Both the position numbers and the translations under genes were made by a program. From positions 992,001 to 1,056,000 of the forward strand of contig CAWJTN010000001.1 in the NCBI GenBank assembly GCA_963845895.1: 64,000 bases of DNA. The letters are read 5' to 3'. This document shows positions 7,025 through 14,963 of this stretch, one piece after another. This stretch comes from CAWJTN01 sp963845895 (GTDB taxonomy: Bacteria > Patescibacteriota > Microgenomatia > UBA1406 > GWC2-37-13). Positions within the stretch are counted from its first letter, which is position 1, and each line of letters starts with the position of its first letter. The notes under the pieces are model-generated. The model searched no databases. It was not told the DNA's origin and saw nothing but the letters and a program-made list of their open reading frames with translations.

Positions 7025-8218
7025 TTAGCCTTCAATAAAAGTAAGCGCTACTCCCCTACTGTTGGCTCTACCTGTTCGTCCGATGCGGTGTATATAGTCA
7101 TCGTAGCTTGCCGGAACGTCATAGTTTATGACATGGCTAATATTTTGGATATCTAGTCCCCGGGCTGCAACATCGGTTGCGACCAAAATCTTAACGGCAT
7201 CTTCTTTAAACATTCGAATAGCCTGTTGGCGCTTAAATTGAGGTTTGTCTCCATGGATGGACGTGACTTTATGCCCTTTTTGGTAAAGCTCCCTACTCAA
7301 CTTCTCCACGCCCATTTTTGTTTTTCTGAAAATCAAAACTTTTTTAAATTCAGCCTCACCTAAAAGTTTATGTAAGACATCACTTTTTATTTCGCTACTT
7401 TTAATATGGATTACATCCTGGTGGATGTAACTGGTTGTTTCTTGTGTTTTTACGGAAATAGTTATCGGATTAACTACAAATGATTGAATCAGTCTGTTTA
7501 TGTCCGGTGAAACAGTAGCCGAAAAGAAAAGCGACTGCCTGATTTTTGGTAAATGAGAAATAATATTTTTAACATCAGGTAAAAAACCCATATCAAGCAT
7601 CCTGTCAACTTCATCAAGTACTACCATATTAAAAAAACTTAACTTCAAAACATTTCTTTCGATCAAATCCAGGAGCCGTCCAGGAGTACCAATAACAACA
7701 TGGGGATGGCGTTTCAAATCGTATATTTGATTTCTTATATTTGATTTACCGATACATACGGTACTGTAAATAGGTATTCCGTTTGAAAATACCCGTAGTT
7801 CATCCCTAATTTGAATGGCAAGCTCTCGAGTCGGAGCAATAATAATAGCTTTATAAGATGCATCATTAATTATGCTATTGATAATCGGAATGAGGAATGC
7901 AGCAGTTTTTCCAGTACCCGTATTGGCAATTCCTATAACATCTTTCCCTTGAAGTATTTCAGGAATACCTTTTTCTTGAATAGGCATAAGAGTAGTAAAA
8001 CCGCGTTGAATAATATTTTGCTTCAATTTATCCGAAATAGCTAATTCATTGAATTGTCTGGTTGGTCGAATTTCTTCTACGTTACGTTCTTGAACAGAAG
8101 CCTTTCTTATGAATGAATGAACGGATTCAGATGAGGGCTGTTTGTAATTAAAACGGTTAAATCTACGGTGATTTCCGTACCTATCTCCACGAAAATATGA
8201 TGCACGATGGTTATACAT
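7025..8218 (-). CDS. DEAD-box ATP-dependent RNA helicase
   Basis: A 397-residue superfamily 2 helicase. A basic, Arg/Tyr-rich N-terminal stretch of about 55 residues precedes the core. Motif I is ANTGTGKT (98-105), Ia PTRELA, Ib GTPGR, and motif II DEVD (202-205) instead of DEAD. SAT, ARGLDI and HRIGRTGR (377-384) follow. It should unwind or remodel structured RNA, for example in ribosome assembly or mRNA decay. The C-terminus ends soon after motif VI with no extra RNA-binding domain, unlike larger DeaD/CsdA proteins. It is monocistronic. Confidence 0.93.
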   Translation of the reverse strand: MYNHRASYFRGDRYGNHRRFNRFNYKQPSSESVHSFIRKASVQERNVEEIRPTRQFNELAISDKLKQNIIQRGFTTLMPIQEKGIPEILQGKDVIGIANTGTGKTAAFLIPIINSIINDASYKAIIIAPTRELAIQIRDELRVFSNGIPIYSTVCIGKSNIRNQIYDLKRHPHVVIGTPGRLLDLIERNVLKLSFFNMVVLDEVDRMLDMGFLPDVKNIISHLPKIRQSLFFSATVSPDINRLIQSFVVNPITISVKTQETTSYIHQDVIHIKSSEIKSDVLHKLLGEAEFKKVLIFRKTKMGVEKLSRELYQKGHKVTSIHGDKPQFKRQQAIRMFKEDAVKILVATDVAARGLDIQNISHVINYDVPASYDDYIHRIGRTGRANSRGVALTFIEG

Positions 8219-8327
8219 AAAATTTAAAAAAAATTAATTTAAGAAAGTAAGAAAACGAAGCTAATATATTTTAGATAAAAGCAGAATCTTACGATCTTGA
8301 TAGATATTATACCACAGTTTGACCTGA

Positions 8328-8333
8328 TATAAT
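8328..8333 (+). promoter_or_regulatory. Extended -10 promoter of the tRNA-Leu locus
   Basis: TGATATAAT provides an extended -10 box (TATAAT at 8328-8333). Its predicted start is about 8340, 7 nt before the first tRNA-Leu-like sequence at 8347. No good -35 is visible. Confidence 0.5.
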
Positions 8334-8346
8334 AGAGAATAATAAA

Positions 8347-8362
8347 GCCGGGGTGGCGGAAC
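8347..8362 (+). pseudogene. Detached 5' part of tRNA-Leu(UAA): acceptor strand and D-stem
   Basis: GCCGGGGTGGCGGAAC matches the acceptor 5' strand and first D-arm half expected for tRNA-Leu. It complements the CCCCGGC 3' acceptor strand found 250 nt downstream at 8611-8617. The D-loop then breaks off into a structured stretch containing a 7-nt-loop hairpin (GCGAGG, TTTACAT, CCTCGC at 8385-8403). A further D-loop-like TGGCAGA occurs at 8431-8437. The piece may be half of a split or interrupted gene, or a decayed copy. Confidence 0.5.
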
Positions 8363-8458
8363 CCCCGAAGAACGCTTTTCGTTCGCGAGGTTTACATCCT
8401 CGCCTCACGATAGCGCGTCTACGGGACGAGTGGCAGATTTACCCCGTAAAAATTGTGA

Positions 8459-8542
8459 GGGCGAGTGGCGGAACTGGCAGACGCGTAAGGTTTAGGACCT
8501 TATGCCCGTAAGGGCGTGTGGGTTCAACTCCCTCCTCGCCCA
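8459..8542 (+). tRNA. tRNA-Leu (TAG anticodon)
   Basis: A complete 84-nt class II tRNA. The acceptor is GGGCGAG/CTCGCCC, the D-arm GCGGAACTGGCAGACGC, the anticodon stem TAAGG/CCTTA with loop TTTAGGA (anticodon TAG), the variable arm TGCCCGTAAGGGCGT, and the T-loop TTCAACT. One U-U mismatch is present in the T-stem. CCA is not encoded. Complementary flanks (8442-8457 with 8541-8557) would extend the acceptor helix outward. Confidence 0.9.
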
Positions 8543-8557
8543 CAATTTTGTACGGGG

Positions 8558-8618
8558 CGCGCAAGGTTTAAGACCTTATGCCCGTAAGGGCGTGTGGGTT
8601 CAACTCCTCTCCCCGGCA
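8558..8618 (+). pseudogene. 3' part of tRNA-Leu(UAA) without its own 5' end
   Basis: From CGCGCAAGG on, the sequence carries an anticodon arm with loop TTTAAGA (anticodon TAA), a variable arm identical to tRNA-Leu(UAG), a T-loop TTCAACT and a 3' acceptor strand CCCCGGC plus A. The acceptor and D-arm 5' half are missing immediately upstream, and the T-stem pairs poorly. The matching 5' half lies at 8347-8362. Whether the two are joined at RNA level or the gene is dead is open. Confidence 0.5.
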
Positions 8619-8620
8619 CC

Positions 8621-8764
8621 GAAGGAGACGCTTACAGTTTCAAACATGCGAATAGATTGGTATATCGGGCTAATCTTAAGGGAAATAAACTTATTGAACA
8701 CCATCTTGTTTTTAAGACTAGTAATTTAGCTTCAAAAGTGTTCAAGTCCACAAAAAATAAATAA
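8621..8764 (+). pseudogene. Possible C-terminal coding remnant
   Basis: An open frame of 47 codons without its own start follows the tRNA-Leu 3' part and ends at TAA. The peptide (EGDAYSFKHANRLVYRANLKG and onward) has protein-like composition, but I do not recognise it. It contains the nucleotide motif ATTTAGCTTCAAAAG (8724-8738), which recurs at 17601 and, shorter, at 18753. The rest of 8765-8804 shows nothing. Confidence 0.25.
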
Positions 8765-8804
8765 ACGATAAAGAATAAATCGCTTTTTCAACATCTTTTT
8801 ATTC

Positions 8805-8843
8805 TTGACAATCGTCTAATAATCGTCTATAATTTGTCTATAT
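8805..8843 (+). promoter_or_regulatory. Consensus promoter with three 11-bp direct repeats before fic
   Basis: TTGACA (8805-8810), a 17-nt spacer and TATAAT (8828-8833) form a perfect sigma-70-type promoter. The predicted start falls at 8840-8842, on the ATG, so the transcript is probably leaderless. Three 11-nt repeats (ATCGTCTAATA, ATCGTCTATAA, TTTGTCTATAT) cover 8811-8843, one per helical turn, which suggests a repressor site. Confidence 0.75.
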
Positions 8844-9876
8844 GTTTCAGCCAAAATATTCAATTACTAATAGCCTCTTGGCAAATATTAAACGAATCAA
8901 CGCACTTATAAATGAACTCAATCATCAAAGATTTCCTAATGTAGTACTTGTGGAACTGGAAAGAACTGCTCGTGAAGTATCTACGTATGCTTCAACAAGC
9001 ATAGAAGGGAACCCTCTTCCATTAACGGAGGTAAAAAGAATTTTAAAATCTAAACCAGCTTATATACGAACAAGCGAACAGGAAATTCTCAATTACAATC
9101 AGGTGTTACAGGATTTAAATAAACGTCTTGAGGAAGGAAATGTAAAACTCTCCTTAAGTCTTATTCTCACTATTCAAAAACGAGTCACTAGTAAACTACT
9201 TCCTTCTTTCGAATCTGGAAAGTTGCGACAAAAACCGGTAGTCGTAAATGATCCGGGAAAAGGCAAGGTGGTATATTTACCGCCTGATGTAAAGGATATA
9301 AAGCCTCTTATTGATGATTTAGTTGCATTTGTAAACAACAATACAGAAAAAATAGATTCTTTAATTCTCGCTGGCATTTTCCACAAACAGATGGTGATTA
9401 TTCATCCCTTTATGGATGGAAATGGTAGAGCTACTCGACTTGCTACAAAAGTACTTCTTGCTCAAATGGGGCTTAATACTTTTAATCTTTTTAGTTTTGA
9501 GCGTTATTATAATAATAATGTAACAAAGTACTTTCAAATGGTCGGTGAATACGGAAACTACTACGAATTAGTTAATAAGGTAGACTTTACTGACTGGCTT
9601 GAATACTTTACGGAGGGTATTATTGATGAACTCTTACGAGTGCAAAAACTATTACCGGACGTTGGAACCACTCCAGAGACACAATTGCAACCCTTTCATC
9701 TGAGAATGCTTAAATATATACAAAAAAACAGATTTATTACCGATAAGAATTATTCACAATTAACCAATCGAGCAAAAGCTACCCGAGCACTTGATTTTCA
9801 AAAACTTATTGATTTAGGATTAATTGAACGCAAAGGGAAAGGTAAGGCTACCTATTATATTTTGAAAGAAAAATAA
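8842..9876 (+). CDS. Fic-family protein (AMPylase-type) with C-terminal winged helix
   Basis: A 344-residue Fic-domain protein. The core motif HPFMDGNGRATR starts at His188. The inhibitory motif STSIEG (51-56) lies N-terminal to it, as in class II Fic proteins, where its Glu blocks ATP gamma-phosphate binding. The C-terminal 70 residues look like a winged-helix domain (RALDFQKLIDLGLIERKGKG). Such Fic/wHTH proteins usually transfer AMP to protein hydroxyls, and some regulate their own expression. No separate antitoxin gene is adjacent. The target is unknown. Confidence 0.9.
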   Translation: MFQPKYSITNSLLANIKRINALINELNHQRFPNVVLVELERTAREVSTYASTSIEGNPLPLTEVKRILKSKPAYIRTSEQEILNYNQVLQDLNKRLEEGNVKLSLSLILTIQKRVTSKLLPSFESGKLRQKPVVVNDPGKGKVVYLPPDVKDIKPLIDDLVAFVNNNTEKIDSLILAGIFHKQMVIIHPFMDGNGRATRLATKVLLAQMGLNTFNLFSFERYYNNNVTKYFQMVGEYGNYYELVNKVDFTDWLEYFTEGIIDELLRVQKLLPDVGTTPETQLQPFHLRMLKYIQKNRFITDKNYSQLTNRAKATRALDFQKLIDLGLIERKGKGKATYYILKEK

Positions 9877-9952
9877 AGGAAATTAATTCACTTTTTTCGT
9901 ATAATAAGATTTGGAAAACTTGGTGTTTTTGGGTCGGAATGGATCGTATTCG

Positions 9953-9986
9953 CTGTCATTTTGCTCCTGATAGGCAAGCATGACAG
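9953..9986. repeat. Palindromic repeat downstream of fic
   Basis: CTGTCAT (9953-9959) and ATGACAG (9980-9986) are perfect inverted arms, with TTGC/GCAA nearly pairing inside. The sequence continues GTGTGGATCCAGGG, as in dispersed intergenic repeats. A looser outer pair, AAGTGTT/AACACTT, surrounds about 10004-10068. Otherwise 9877-10103 holds nothing I can call. Confidence 0.5.
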
Positions 9987-10103
9987 TGTGGATCCAGGGT
10001 AAAAAGTGTTCAAAAGAAAATGCATCAGGGGCACTTTGTCGTTTCCCTCCTCAGTGTAAACACTTCTTGAAAATTAATTCCATGTCGTTTAATATATTAT
10101 TAT

Positions 10104-10566
10104 CATACGAAATTACGAATTTTTTACTAATTTACGAATAAAACTTTTTTAAGAAAAAAAGATCTAGTTTATCCTGAATTAAGCTATAAAATTGTCGGCG
10201 TTTTATTTGATGTTTTTAATAGTTTGGGTGGAGGATATAGAGAAAAATATTATCAAAAAGCTATTGCCTTAGAATTAAGAAATTCTAAATTAAATTATAG
10301 AGAACAAGTTTATTTTCCAATTAAATTTAAAGACAATCTTATAGGAAAAGATTATTTAGATTTTCTTATTGAAAATAAAGTTGTATTAGAAATTAAATGT
10401 GGAGATAAGTTTAGAAAAATAAATATAGCGCAGATATTTGAATACTTAAAATCAGCAAATCTAAAATTAGGTATATTGGCGGTTTTTACTAAAACTGGTT
10501 TAAGGTTTAAAAGAATAGTGAATATTAAAAATTCGTAGATTCGTACTTTATTAGTAATTTCGTATG
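10104..10566. mobile_element. GxxExxY cassette bounded by inverted repeats
   Basis: CATACGAAATTAC at 10104-10116 is a perfect 13-bp inverted repeat of GTAATTTCGTATG at 10554-10566. Further TACGAAT motifs lie inside both ends, so the repeat is about 35-40 bp with loose pairing. The 463-bp unit contains only the GxxExxY gene. The gene's stop and the start codon of the downstream recombinase both lie in the right repeat. This suggests a mobile cassette inserted at the recombinase start. Confidence 0.6.
10131..10538 (+). CDS. GxxExxY protein, start codon not identifiable
   Basis: The open frame encodes the GxxExxY family (TIGR04256-type), a protein of about 125 residues of unknown function. Core features are YPELSYKIVGVLFDVFNSLG, then GGGYREKYYQKAIALEL, DFLIENKVVLEIK and a C-terminal LKLGILAVF. 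No ATG, GTG or TTG exists in frame between the upstream stop (10128-10130) and the conserved core; the first is TTG at 10224, inside the core. Either a rare start codon is used or the 5' end has been lost. The coordinates give the open frame. The gene lies between inverted repeats. Confidence 0.6.
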   Translation, partial: FTNKTFLRKKDLVYPELSYKIVGVLFDVFNSLGGGYREKYYQKAIALELRNSKLNYREQVYFPIKFKDNLIGKDYLDFLIENKVVLEIKCGDKFRKINIAQIFEYLKSANLKLGILAVFTKTGLRFKRIVNIKNS

Positions 10567-11541
10567 AATATAAAAGAGGCGGTTTTGAGGTTTTTAGAGT
10601 ACTGTGAGCTGGATCGGAATCTTTCATTAAAAACCGTTCGAATGTATGGGTACTATCTTCAATTCTTCCAAACATGGCTTTTAAAGAGCCAGAACGTCCA
10701 AGATTTTGATGTTGAAAAAATTGACGACAACACCATAAGGAATTTTCGTTTATTTCTTTCCCATGAATATAAAAATAAATTTAAAGGCGAGCTGAAGCGC
10801 CAGACACAGAACTATTTCTTAGTTGCCCTGCGTTCATTTTTTAAATATTTAATCCGACAAAAAGTTAAAGTCATCTCACCAGATATGATTGAACTTGGAA
10901 AGCAGAGAGAGCGTGAGATCAAACATTTGGAGATGGATAAGTTGGCGAACTTATTTAAAGCGGTTCAGACTAAAAATATCATGGGTGTCAGAGACAGAAC
11001 TATTTTGGAAGTCTTATTTTCTACAGGCTTACGTGTTTCCGAACTTGTTTCACTAAATAAAGACAAAGTTAATTTTGCCAGTGGAGAGATGAGTGTTTTG
11101 GGTAAAGGGAGCAAGGTCAGGGTTGTTTTTTTATCTAAAAAAGCCAAAGAATGGCTGCAAAAATATTTAGGTATGAGAAATGATCCCTACAGTCCCCTGT
11201 TTATCCGCTATTCAGGACCAAAACCAACCCCACTTCGCCCCGACGTACGGGGCTACGAGGGGCAAGGGAAGATTTTAACTGATGATGCTTTTAGATTGTC
11301 CGTAAGGTCGATCGAAAGGATGATCGAAAAATATAGAAAAATCGCTGGAATTCTTACTCATATAGGACCTCATGTTCTTAGACATTCGTTTGCGACTGAT
11401 CTTTTGAGTCAGGGGGCTGATCTTAGATCGGTTCAGGAGATGTTGGGTCACAAAAATATATCTACTACACAAATCTATACCCACGTAACCAATTTTAGGT
11501 TAAAAGAAATTCACGAAAAATATCACTCAGGTAACAAATGA
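10564..11541 (+). CDS. Tyrosine recombinase, XerC/XerD type
   Basis: A 325-residue site-specific recombinase. The N-terminal core-binding domain (about 1-105) precedes the catalytic domain. Active-site residues are Arg157 (STGLRVSE), Lys182, His270 and Arg273 (HVLRH), His296 (LGHKN) and the nucleophile Tyr305 (TQIYTHV). It probably resolves chromosome dimers, as the host Xer does, because it is complete and close to the usual length. Residues about 220-236 are an extra loop encoded by a palindromic repeat. The ATG lies inside the right inverted repeat of the GxxExxY cassette, so its 5' control region has probably been replaced. Confidence 0.9.
   Translation: MNIKEAVLRFLEYCELDRNLSLKTVRMYGYYLQFFQTWLLKSQNVQDFDVEKIDDNTIRNFRLFLSHEYKNKFKGELKRQTQNYFLVALRSFFKYLIRQKVKVISPDMIELGKQREREIKHLEMDKLANLFKAVQTKNIMGVRDRTILEVLFSTGLRVSELVSLNKDKVNFASGEMSVLGKGSKVRVVFLSKKAKEWLQKYLGMRNDPYSPLFIRYSGPKPTPLRPDVRGYEGQGKILTDDAFRLSVRSIERMIEKYRKIAGILTHIGPHVLRHSFATDLLSQGADLRSVQEMLGHKNISTTQIYTHVTNFRLKEIHEKYHSGNK
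11228..11262. repeat. Palindromic repeat in frame inside xerC/D
   Basis: CCCCACTTCGCCCCG, a 5-nt loop and CGGGGCTACGAGGGG form a long imperfect hairpin, followed by the GCAAG tail shared with other copies in the window. It encodes part of an extra loop (PLRPDVRGYEGQG) between the core-binding and active-site regions of the recombinase. Confidence 0.7.
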
Positions 11542-11593
11542 AGCCAATTATCAGTGTAAATTCAGATTAATAACAGTAAAATAGGGGCTAAAA

Positions 11594-13120
11594 ATGAGTA
11601 AGTACAAAATAATTCTTTGGATTTTCATTCTTGCCTATATTATTTATTTTTCCTACTTTACTATTCTGCGCTTTAAAACTCTTTATGCTTCTTATTACGA
11701 TCTGGGGATCATGAACCAAACGGTTTACAACACTTTCCAAGCCATCAAAAAGCAAGATTGGAATAGGTTTTTAGAGTTAACTGATGTAGATAGTTCAAGC
11801 CAGATTAAACGGATGGCGATACATAACGATCTGCTTTTAGCTTTAATTGCCCCATTTTATTTTATTTATTCGGGTCCGGAAACGTTGTTGGTCATTCAAT
11901 CGATTATCCTGGGGTTGGGAGCTTTGGCCGTCTTTAAAATAGCCCAGATTGTTTTTAACAATTCAAAATATAAGGATGTTTTATCACTGGTTTTTGCTCT
12001 TGCTTACCTTCTTTATCCTCCCTTGGAGCGAGCAAATATTTTTGATTTTCATGCCGTTACTTTAGCGACAACTTTTCTTCTTTTTATGTTTTATTTTTGG
12101 CTGAAAAAAAGATACAAATTAAGTTTTTTATTTGTGGTTTTAAGCTTATTATCTAAAGAGGAGGTGGGATTAACTATCGCTTTCTTTGGGTTTTATACAA
12201 TTTTTTTTCAAAATAAACGGTTTGTCAGGCTGAATTTATTTCAGCATCTGGATAAATTTAAAAAAAAGTCAATTTTATTTTCTATTTTAATTATTGTTGT
12301 GAGTCTTTCCTGGTTTTTCCTTTCGATTTTAGTTATCACTCCCTTTTTTAGAGGCGGCCATCATTTTGCGCTAGATTATTATGGAGATTTTGGTGACTCT
12401 CCATCTAGTATCATTTTCGGAATTTTAAAAAATCCATATAGCATCTCTAAGTATCTATTTCGATATGATACGCTGACTTATCTGCTACAACTTCTTGGCC
12501 CCACAGCTTTTTTGTCACTCCTCTCCCCTATTCAGTTTTTGATTGCACTACCTGAATTAGGTATCAATCTTCTCTCAAGTAATTTTAATATGAGAAATCT
12601 TATCTATCAGTATTCAGCGGTGATTACGCCGTTTGTCTTTATTTCGGCGATTTACGGTGCAAGAAAACTAATAAATGTTAAATTTAAAATGTTAAATGTC
12701 AAATCTACATCTCAAATGTCTAATCTAGTGGTCATAATGATGTTCATTGCTACATTAGTATTTTCTTACCTTAAAGGACCGTTACCATTTTCTCATGAAG
12801 CGGAAATTCATCCATTTCTGTATCCCCAGGTGGAAGCAAAGGATGTAATTTTTTGGGCGAAGACGCTACAAGATGAAAACCTTAAGATATCAACCACAGG
12901 TCAAGAAGCGCCATTTTTTACCTCTAGACGTTATTTTTATAATTTTTCCGGATTATATAATTTAGCAAACTATGTAATTCTTAGACTAAATGAGGTTAAT
13001 GATTATCCCGAAAAAAATCAGTTGATTCCGGTCTATAATAAACTTAAGGAAGATAAAAATTATCAATTAATATTTAAAAGAAACAAGCTAGAAGTGTACA
13101 AAAAAGTTATTAGTAATTAG
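11594..13120 (+). CDS. DUF2079 multi-pass membrane protein
   Basis: A 508-residue polytopic membrane protein. Features of DUF2079 are YDLGIMNQTVYNT near residue 35, HNDLLLALIAPFYF, a TLLVIQSIILGLGALAVF helix and FDFHAVTLA. The family resembles GT-C glycosyltransferases in topology, with an acidic residue in the first outer loop, but its reaction is not established. An AT-rich repeated stretch at about 12672-12724 encodes NVKFKMLNVKSTSQMSN and looks like an inserted repeat. A GT2 gene follows 14 nt later, so the two may work together on lipid-linked sugars. Confidence 0.8.
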   Translation: MSKYKIILWIFILAYIIYFSYFTILRFKTLYASYYDLGIMNQTVYNTFQAIKKQDWNRFLELTDVDSSSQIKRMAIHNDLLLALIAPFYFIYSGPETLLVIQSIILGLGALAVFKIAQIVFNNSKYKDVLSLVFALAYLLYPPLERANIFDFHAVTLATTFLLFMFYFWLKKRYKLSFLFVVLSLLSKEEVGLTIAFFGFYTIFFQNKRFVRLNLFQHLDKFKKKSILFSILIIVVSLSWFFLSILVITPFFRGGHHFALDYYGDFGDSPSSIIFGILKNPYSISKYLFRYDTLTYLLQLLGPTAFLSLLSPIQFLIALPELGINLLSSNFNMRNLIYQYSAVITPFVFISAIYGARKLINVKFKMLNVKSTSQMSNLVVIMMFIATLVFSYLKGPLPFSHEAEIHPFLYPQVEAKDVIFWAKTLQDENLKISTTGQEAPFFTSRRYFYNFSGLYNLANYVILRLNEVNDYPEKNQLIPVYNKLKEDKNYQLIFKRNKLEVYKKVISN

Positions 13121-13134
13121 CTATCAGATATAAG

Positions 13135-14043
13135 ATGCTAAGTATAATTATTCCCTTTTATAACGAGGAGGAAAATTTAGGTATTTTAACTAATCAATTA
13201 ATTGAATCTTTAAAAAAAATACAGATTGATTATGAAATAATCCTGGTTGATGATGGGTCAACTGATAATTCAAAATTAAAAGTCTCTTCTTTAATCAAAA
13301 CATCGGAAGACAAAGCAAAAATAAAAACTGTTTTTCATAAAAAAAAATTAGGCAAAGGAACAGCACTCTTGACTGGCTTTAAAGAGTCAAAAGGAGAAAT
13401 AATAGTATTTATGGATGCAGATTTACAGGATGATCCATCAGATTTGCCAAATTTTATTGATAAAATTAATCAAGGTTATGATTTAGTTAATGGTTGGAGA
13501 AAAGATAGAAACGATCCTTTAGAAAAAAAAATTCCATCGTCGATCTTCAACTTTCTTCTTTTACGGTCTTTTTTGAAATCGAAGTTTCATGATGTCAACT
13601 GTGGATTTAAAGCAATGAGGAGACAGGTGCTTAATCAGATATCTTTATACGGAGATAACTACAGATTTTTACCGATATTGGCGGATAGAGCTGGATTTAG
13701 AACAACCGAGATTGTAGTTCATCATAAGCCGAGGATCCATGGGAAATCAAAATATGGTTCTTTAAGGATTTTTTTTGGTCTTTTTGATACTTTAACAACC
13801 TATTTTGTTATTAGATTTTCAGAGAGACCTCTTCATTTCTTTGGTTTAATTGGAGGAATTTTATTTTTAATTGGATCTGTGATACTTTTAATATTAACCC
13901 TGCAAAGACTGTTTCTCAATATGATGTTATATAGAAGACCTGGACTATTTTATGGAATACTGTTAATAATAGTTGGAATACAAATTGTCATGACAGGAAT
14001 AATCGCAGAGTTAATCGTCTACCTGCACAAAATGAAAAAATGA
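13135..14043 (+). CDS. GT2 glycosyltransferase, polyprenyl-phosphate sugar synthase type
   Basis: A 302-residue family 2 glycosyltransferase. The catalytic domain (1-225) shows IIPFYNEEENL, the nucleotide-binding VDDGSTDNS and the metal-binding DADLQDDP. Two C-terminal membrane segments follow (about 235-260 and 270-295). This build is typical of enzymes that move a sugar from a nucleotide sugar to undecaprenyl phosphate (DPM1/ArnC/GtrB-like). Its product could feed the neighbouring DUF2079 and GT-C-like proteins. The stop overlaps the next gene's start (ATGA). Confidence 0.88.
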   Translation: MLSIIIPFYNEEENLGILTNQLIESLKKIQIDYEIILVDDGSTDNSKLKVSSLIKTSEDKAKIKTVFHKKKLGKGTALLTGFKESKGEIIVFMDADLQDDPSDLPNFIDKINQGYDLVNGWRKDRNDPLEKKIPSSIFNFLLLRSFLKSKFHDVNCGFKAMRRQVLNQISLYGDNYRFLPILADRAGFRTTEIVVHHKPRIHGKSKYGSLRIFFGLFDTLTTYFVIRFSERPLHFFGLIGGILFLIGSVILLILTLQRLFLNMMLYRRPGLFYGILLIIVGIQIVMTGIIAELIVYLHKMKK

Positions 14044-14963
14044 ATCCAGTTTTAGCTTTAATAATTGCCAATATCATCTGGGGAGTCGCTTCACCTGTTT
14101 TTAAGTTTGCCCTTGTTAATATTCCCCCATTTACTTTGGCTTTCATCAGATTTTTTTTTGCAGCTCTAATACTCCTGCCATTCATTTCTAAAAGATGGCA
14201 AAACATGACATTGAAAGAACTCACTGAAATTTGCGTTTCGGCTTTTTTCGGAATCACTTTAAATATCGCAACCTTTTTTATGGGTCTGCAAAAATCAACA
14301 AGCATCAATGCTCCCATAATAGCATCGGCTGGACCGGTTCTCATATATTTTCTTTCAATATCATTTCTTAGAGAAAAAACCAGCAGAAAGGTTTTTTCTG
14401 GGATGCTTATTGCTTTAGTTGGAGTATTAGTAATAATTTTTTCTCCAGTTATTTTAGATCATCAAAAACTTGATTTTGGCCAGCTTGAGGGGAATCTTCT
14501 TTTTGTCCTTGCTATGATTGGTGCAGTTGTGAATACGATTATGGATAAAAGTATTGTAAAAAAAATCAATGCATTACAGCTTACTTTTACCGGTTTTATT
14601 TTTGGATCGCTTACTTTTTTTCCATTCATGATCATTGAACTAAATAAATGGAGTTTTAGCAGTTTGGATTATCGCGGCTGGACTGGAATTATCTTTGGTG
14701 TAATTTTTTCCTCAACGATAGCCTATTATTTTTTTCATTACTCAATGGAAAAGATGGACGCAAAAGATGTGGGTCTTTTTACATATATTGATCCTGTAGC
14801 CGCCATTATAATTGCAGGTCCTTTGGTTAACGAATATCCTGATTTGTATTTTTTTATAGGTTCGTCTTTGGTTTTTGGAGGAATTTACATAGCTGAAAAA
14901 AGAATACACTGGCATCCACTTAACAAATTTAAAATTTTTAATTTAAAATTAGAAAAGATATGA
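14040..14963 (+). CDS. EamA/DMT-superfamily transporter
   Basis: A 307-residue protein with about ten membrane helices arranged as two EamA repeats; the first begins LIIANIIWGVASPVFK and the second LFVLAMIGAVVNTIMDKS. The family includes exporters of amino acids, metabolites and nucleotide sugars, and the substrate here is unknown. It overlaps the GT2 gene before it and the galE gene after it by 4 nt each, so transport of a sugar-related molecule is possible. The last residues (NKFKIFNLKLEK) are encoded by an AT-rich repeat. Confidence 0.85.
   Translation: MNPVLALIIANIIWGVASPVFKFALVNIPPFTLAFIRFFFAALILLPFISKRWQNMTLKELTEICVSAFFGITLNIATFFMGLQKSTSINAPIIASAGPVLIYFLSISFLREKTSRKVFSGMLIALVGVLVIIFSPVILDHQKLDFGQLEGNLLFVLAMIGAVVNTIMDKSIVKKINALQLTFTGFIFGSLTFFPFMIIELNKWSFSSLDYRGWTGIIFGVIFSSTIAYYFFHYSMEKMDAKDVGLFTYIDPVAAIIIAGPLVNEYPDLYFFIGSSLVFGGIYIAEKRIHWHPLNKFKIFNLKLEKI

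Noticed and set aside
8363..8557. A group I intron in tRNA-Leu(UAA)
   Set aside because: Known group I introns sit in the anticodon loop of this tRNA and need a conserved core of about 200 nt or more. Here the break is in the D-loop and the insert holds another tRNA.
8502..8729. A 75-codon plus-strand frame over the tRNA-Leu locus
   Set aside because: Its first half translates tRNA sequence. A different frame in 8621-8764 looks more protein-like, though still doubtful.
8811..8843. A CRISPR-like array at the three 11-bp repeats
   Set aside because: The repeats are contiguous without spacers and lie over a promoter. No CRISPR array or cas gene is present in the window.
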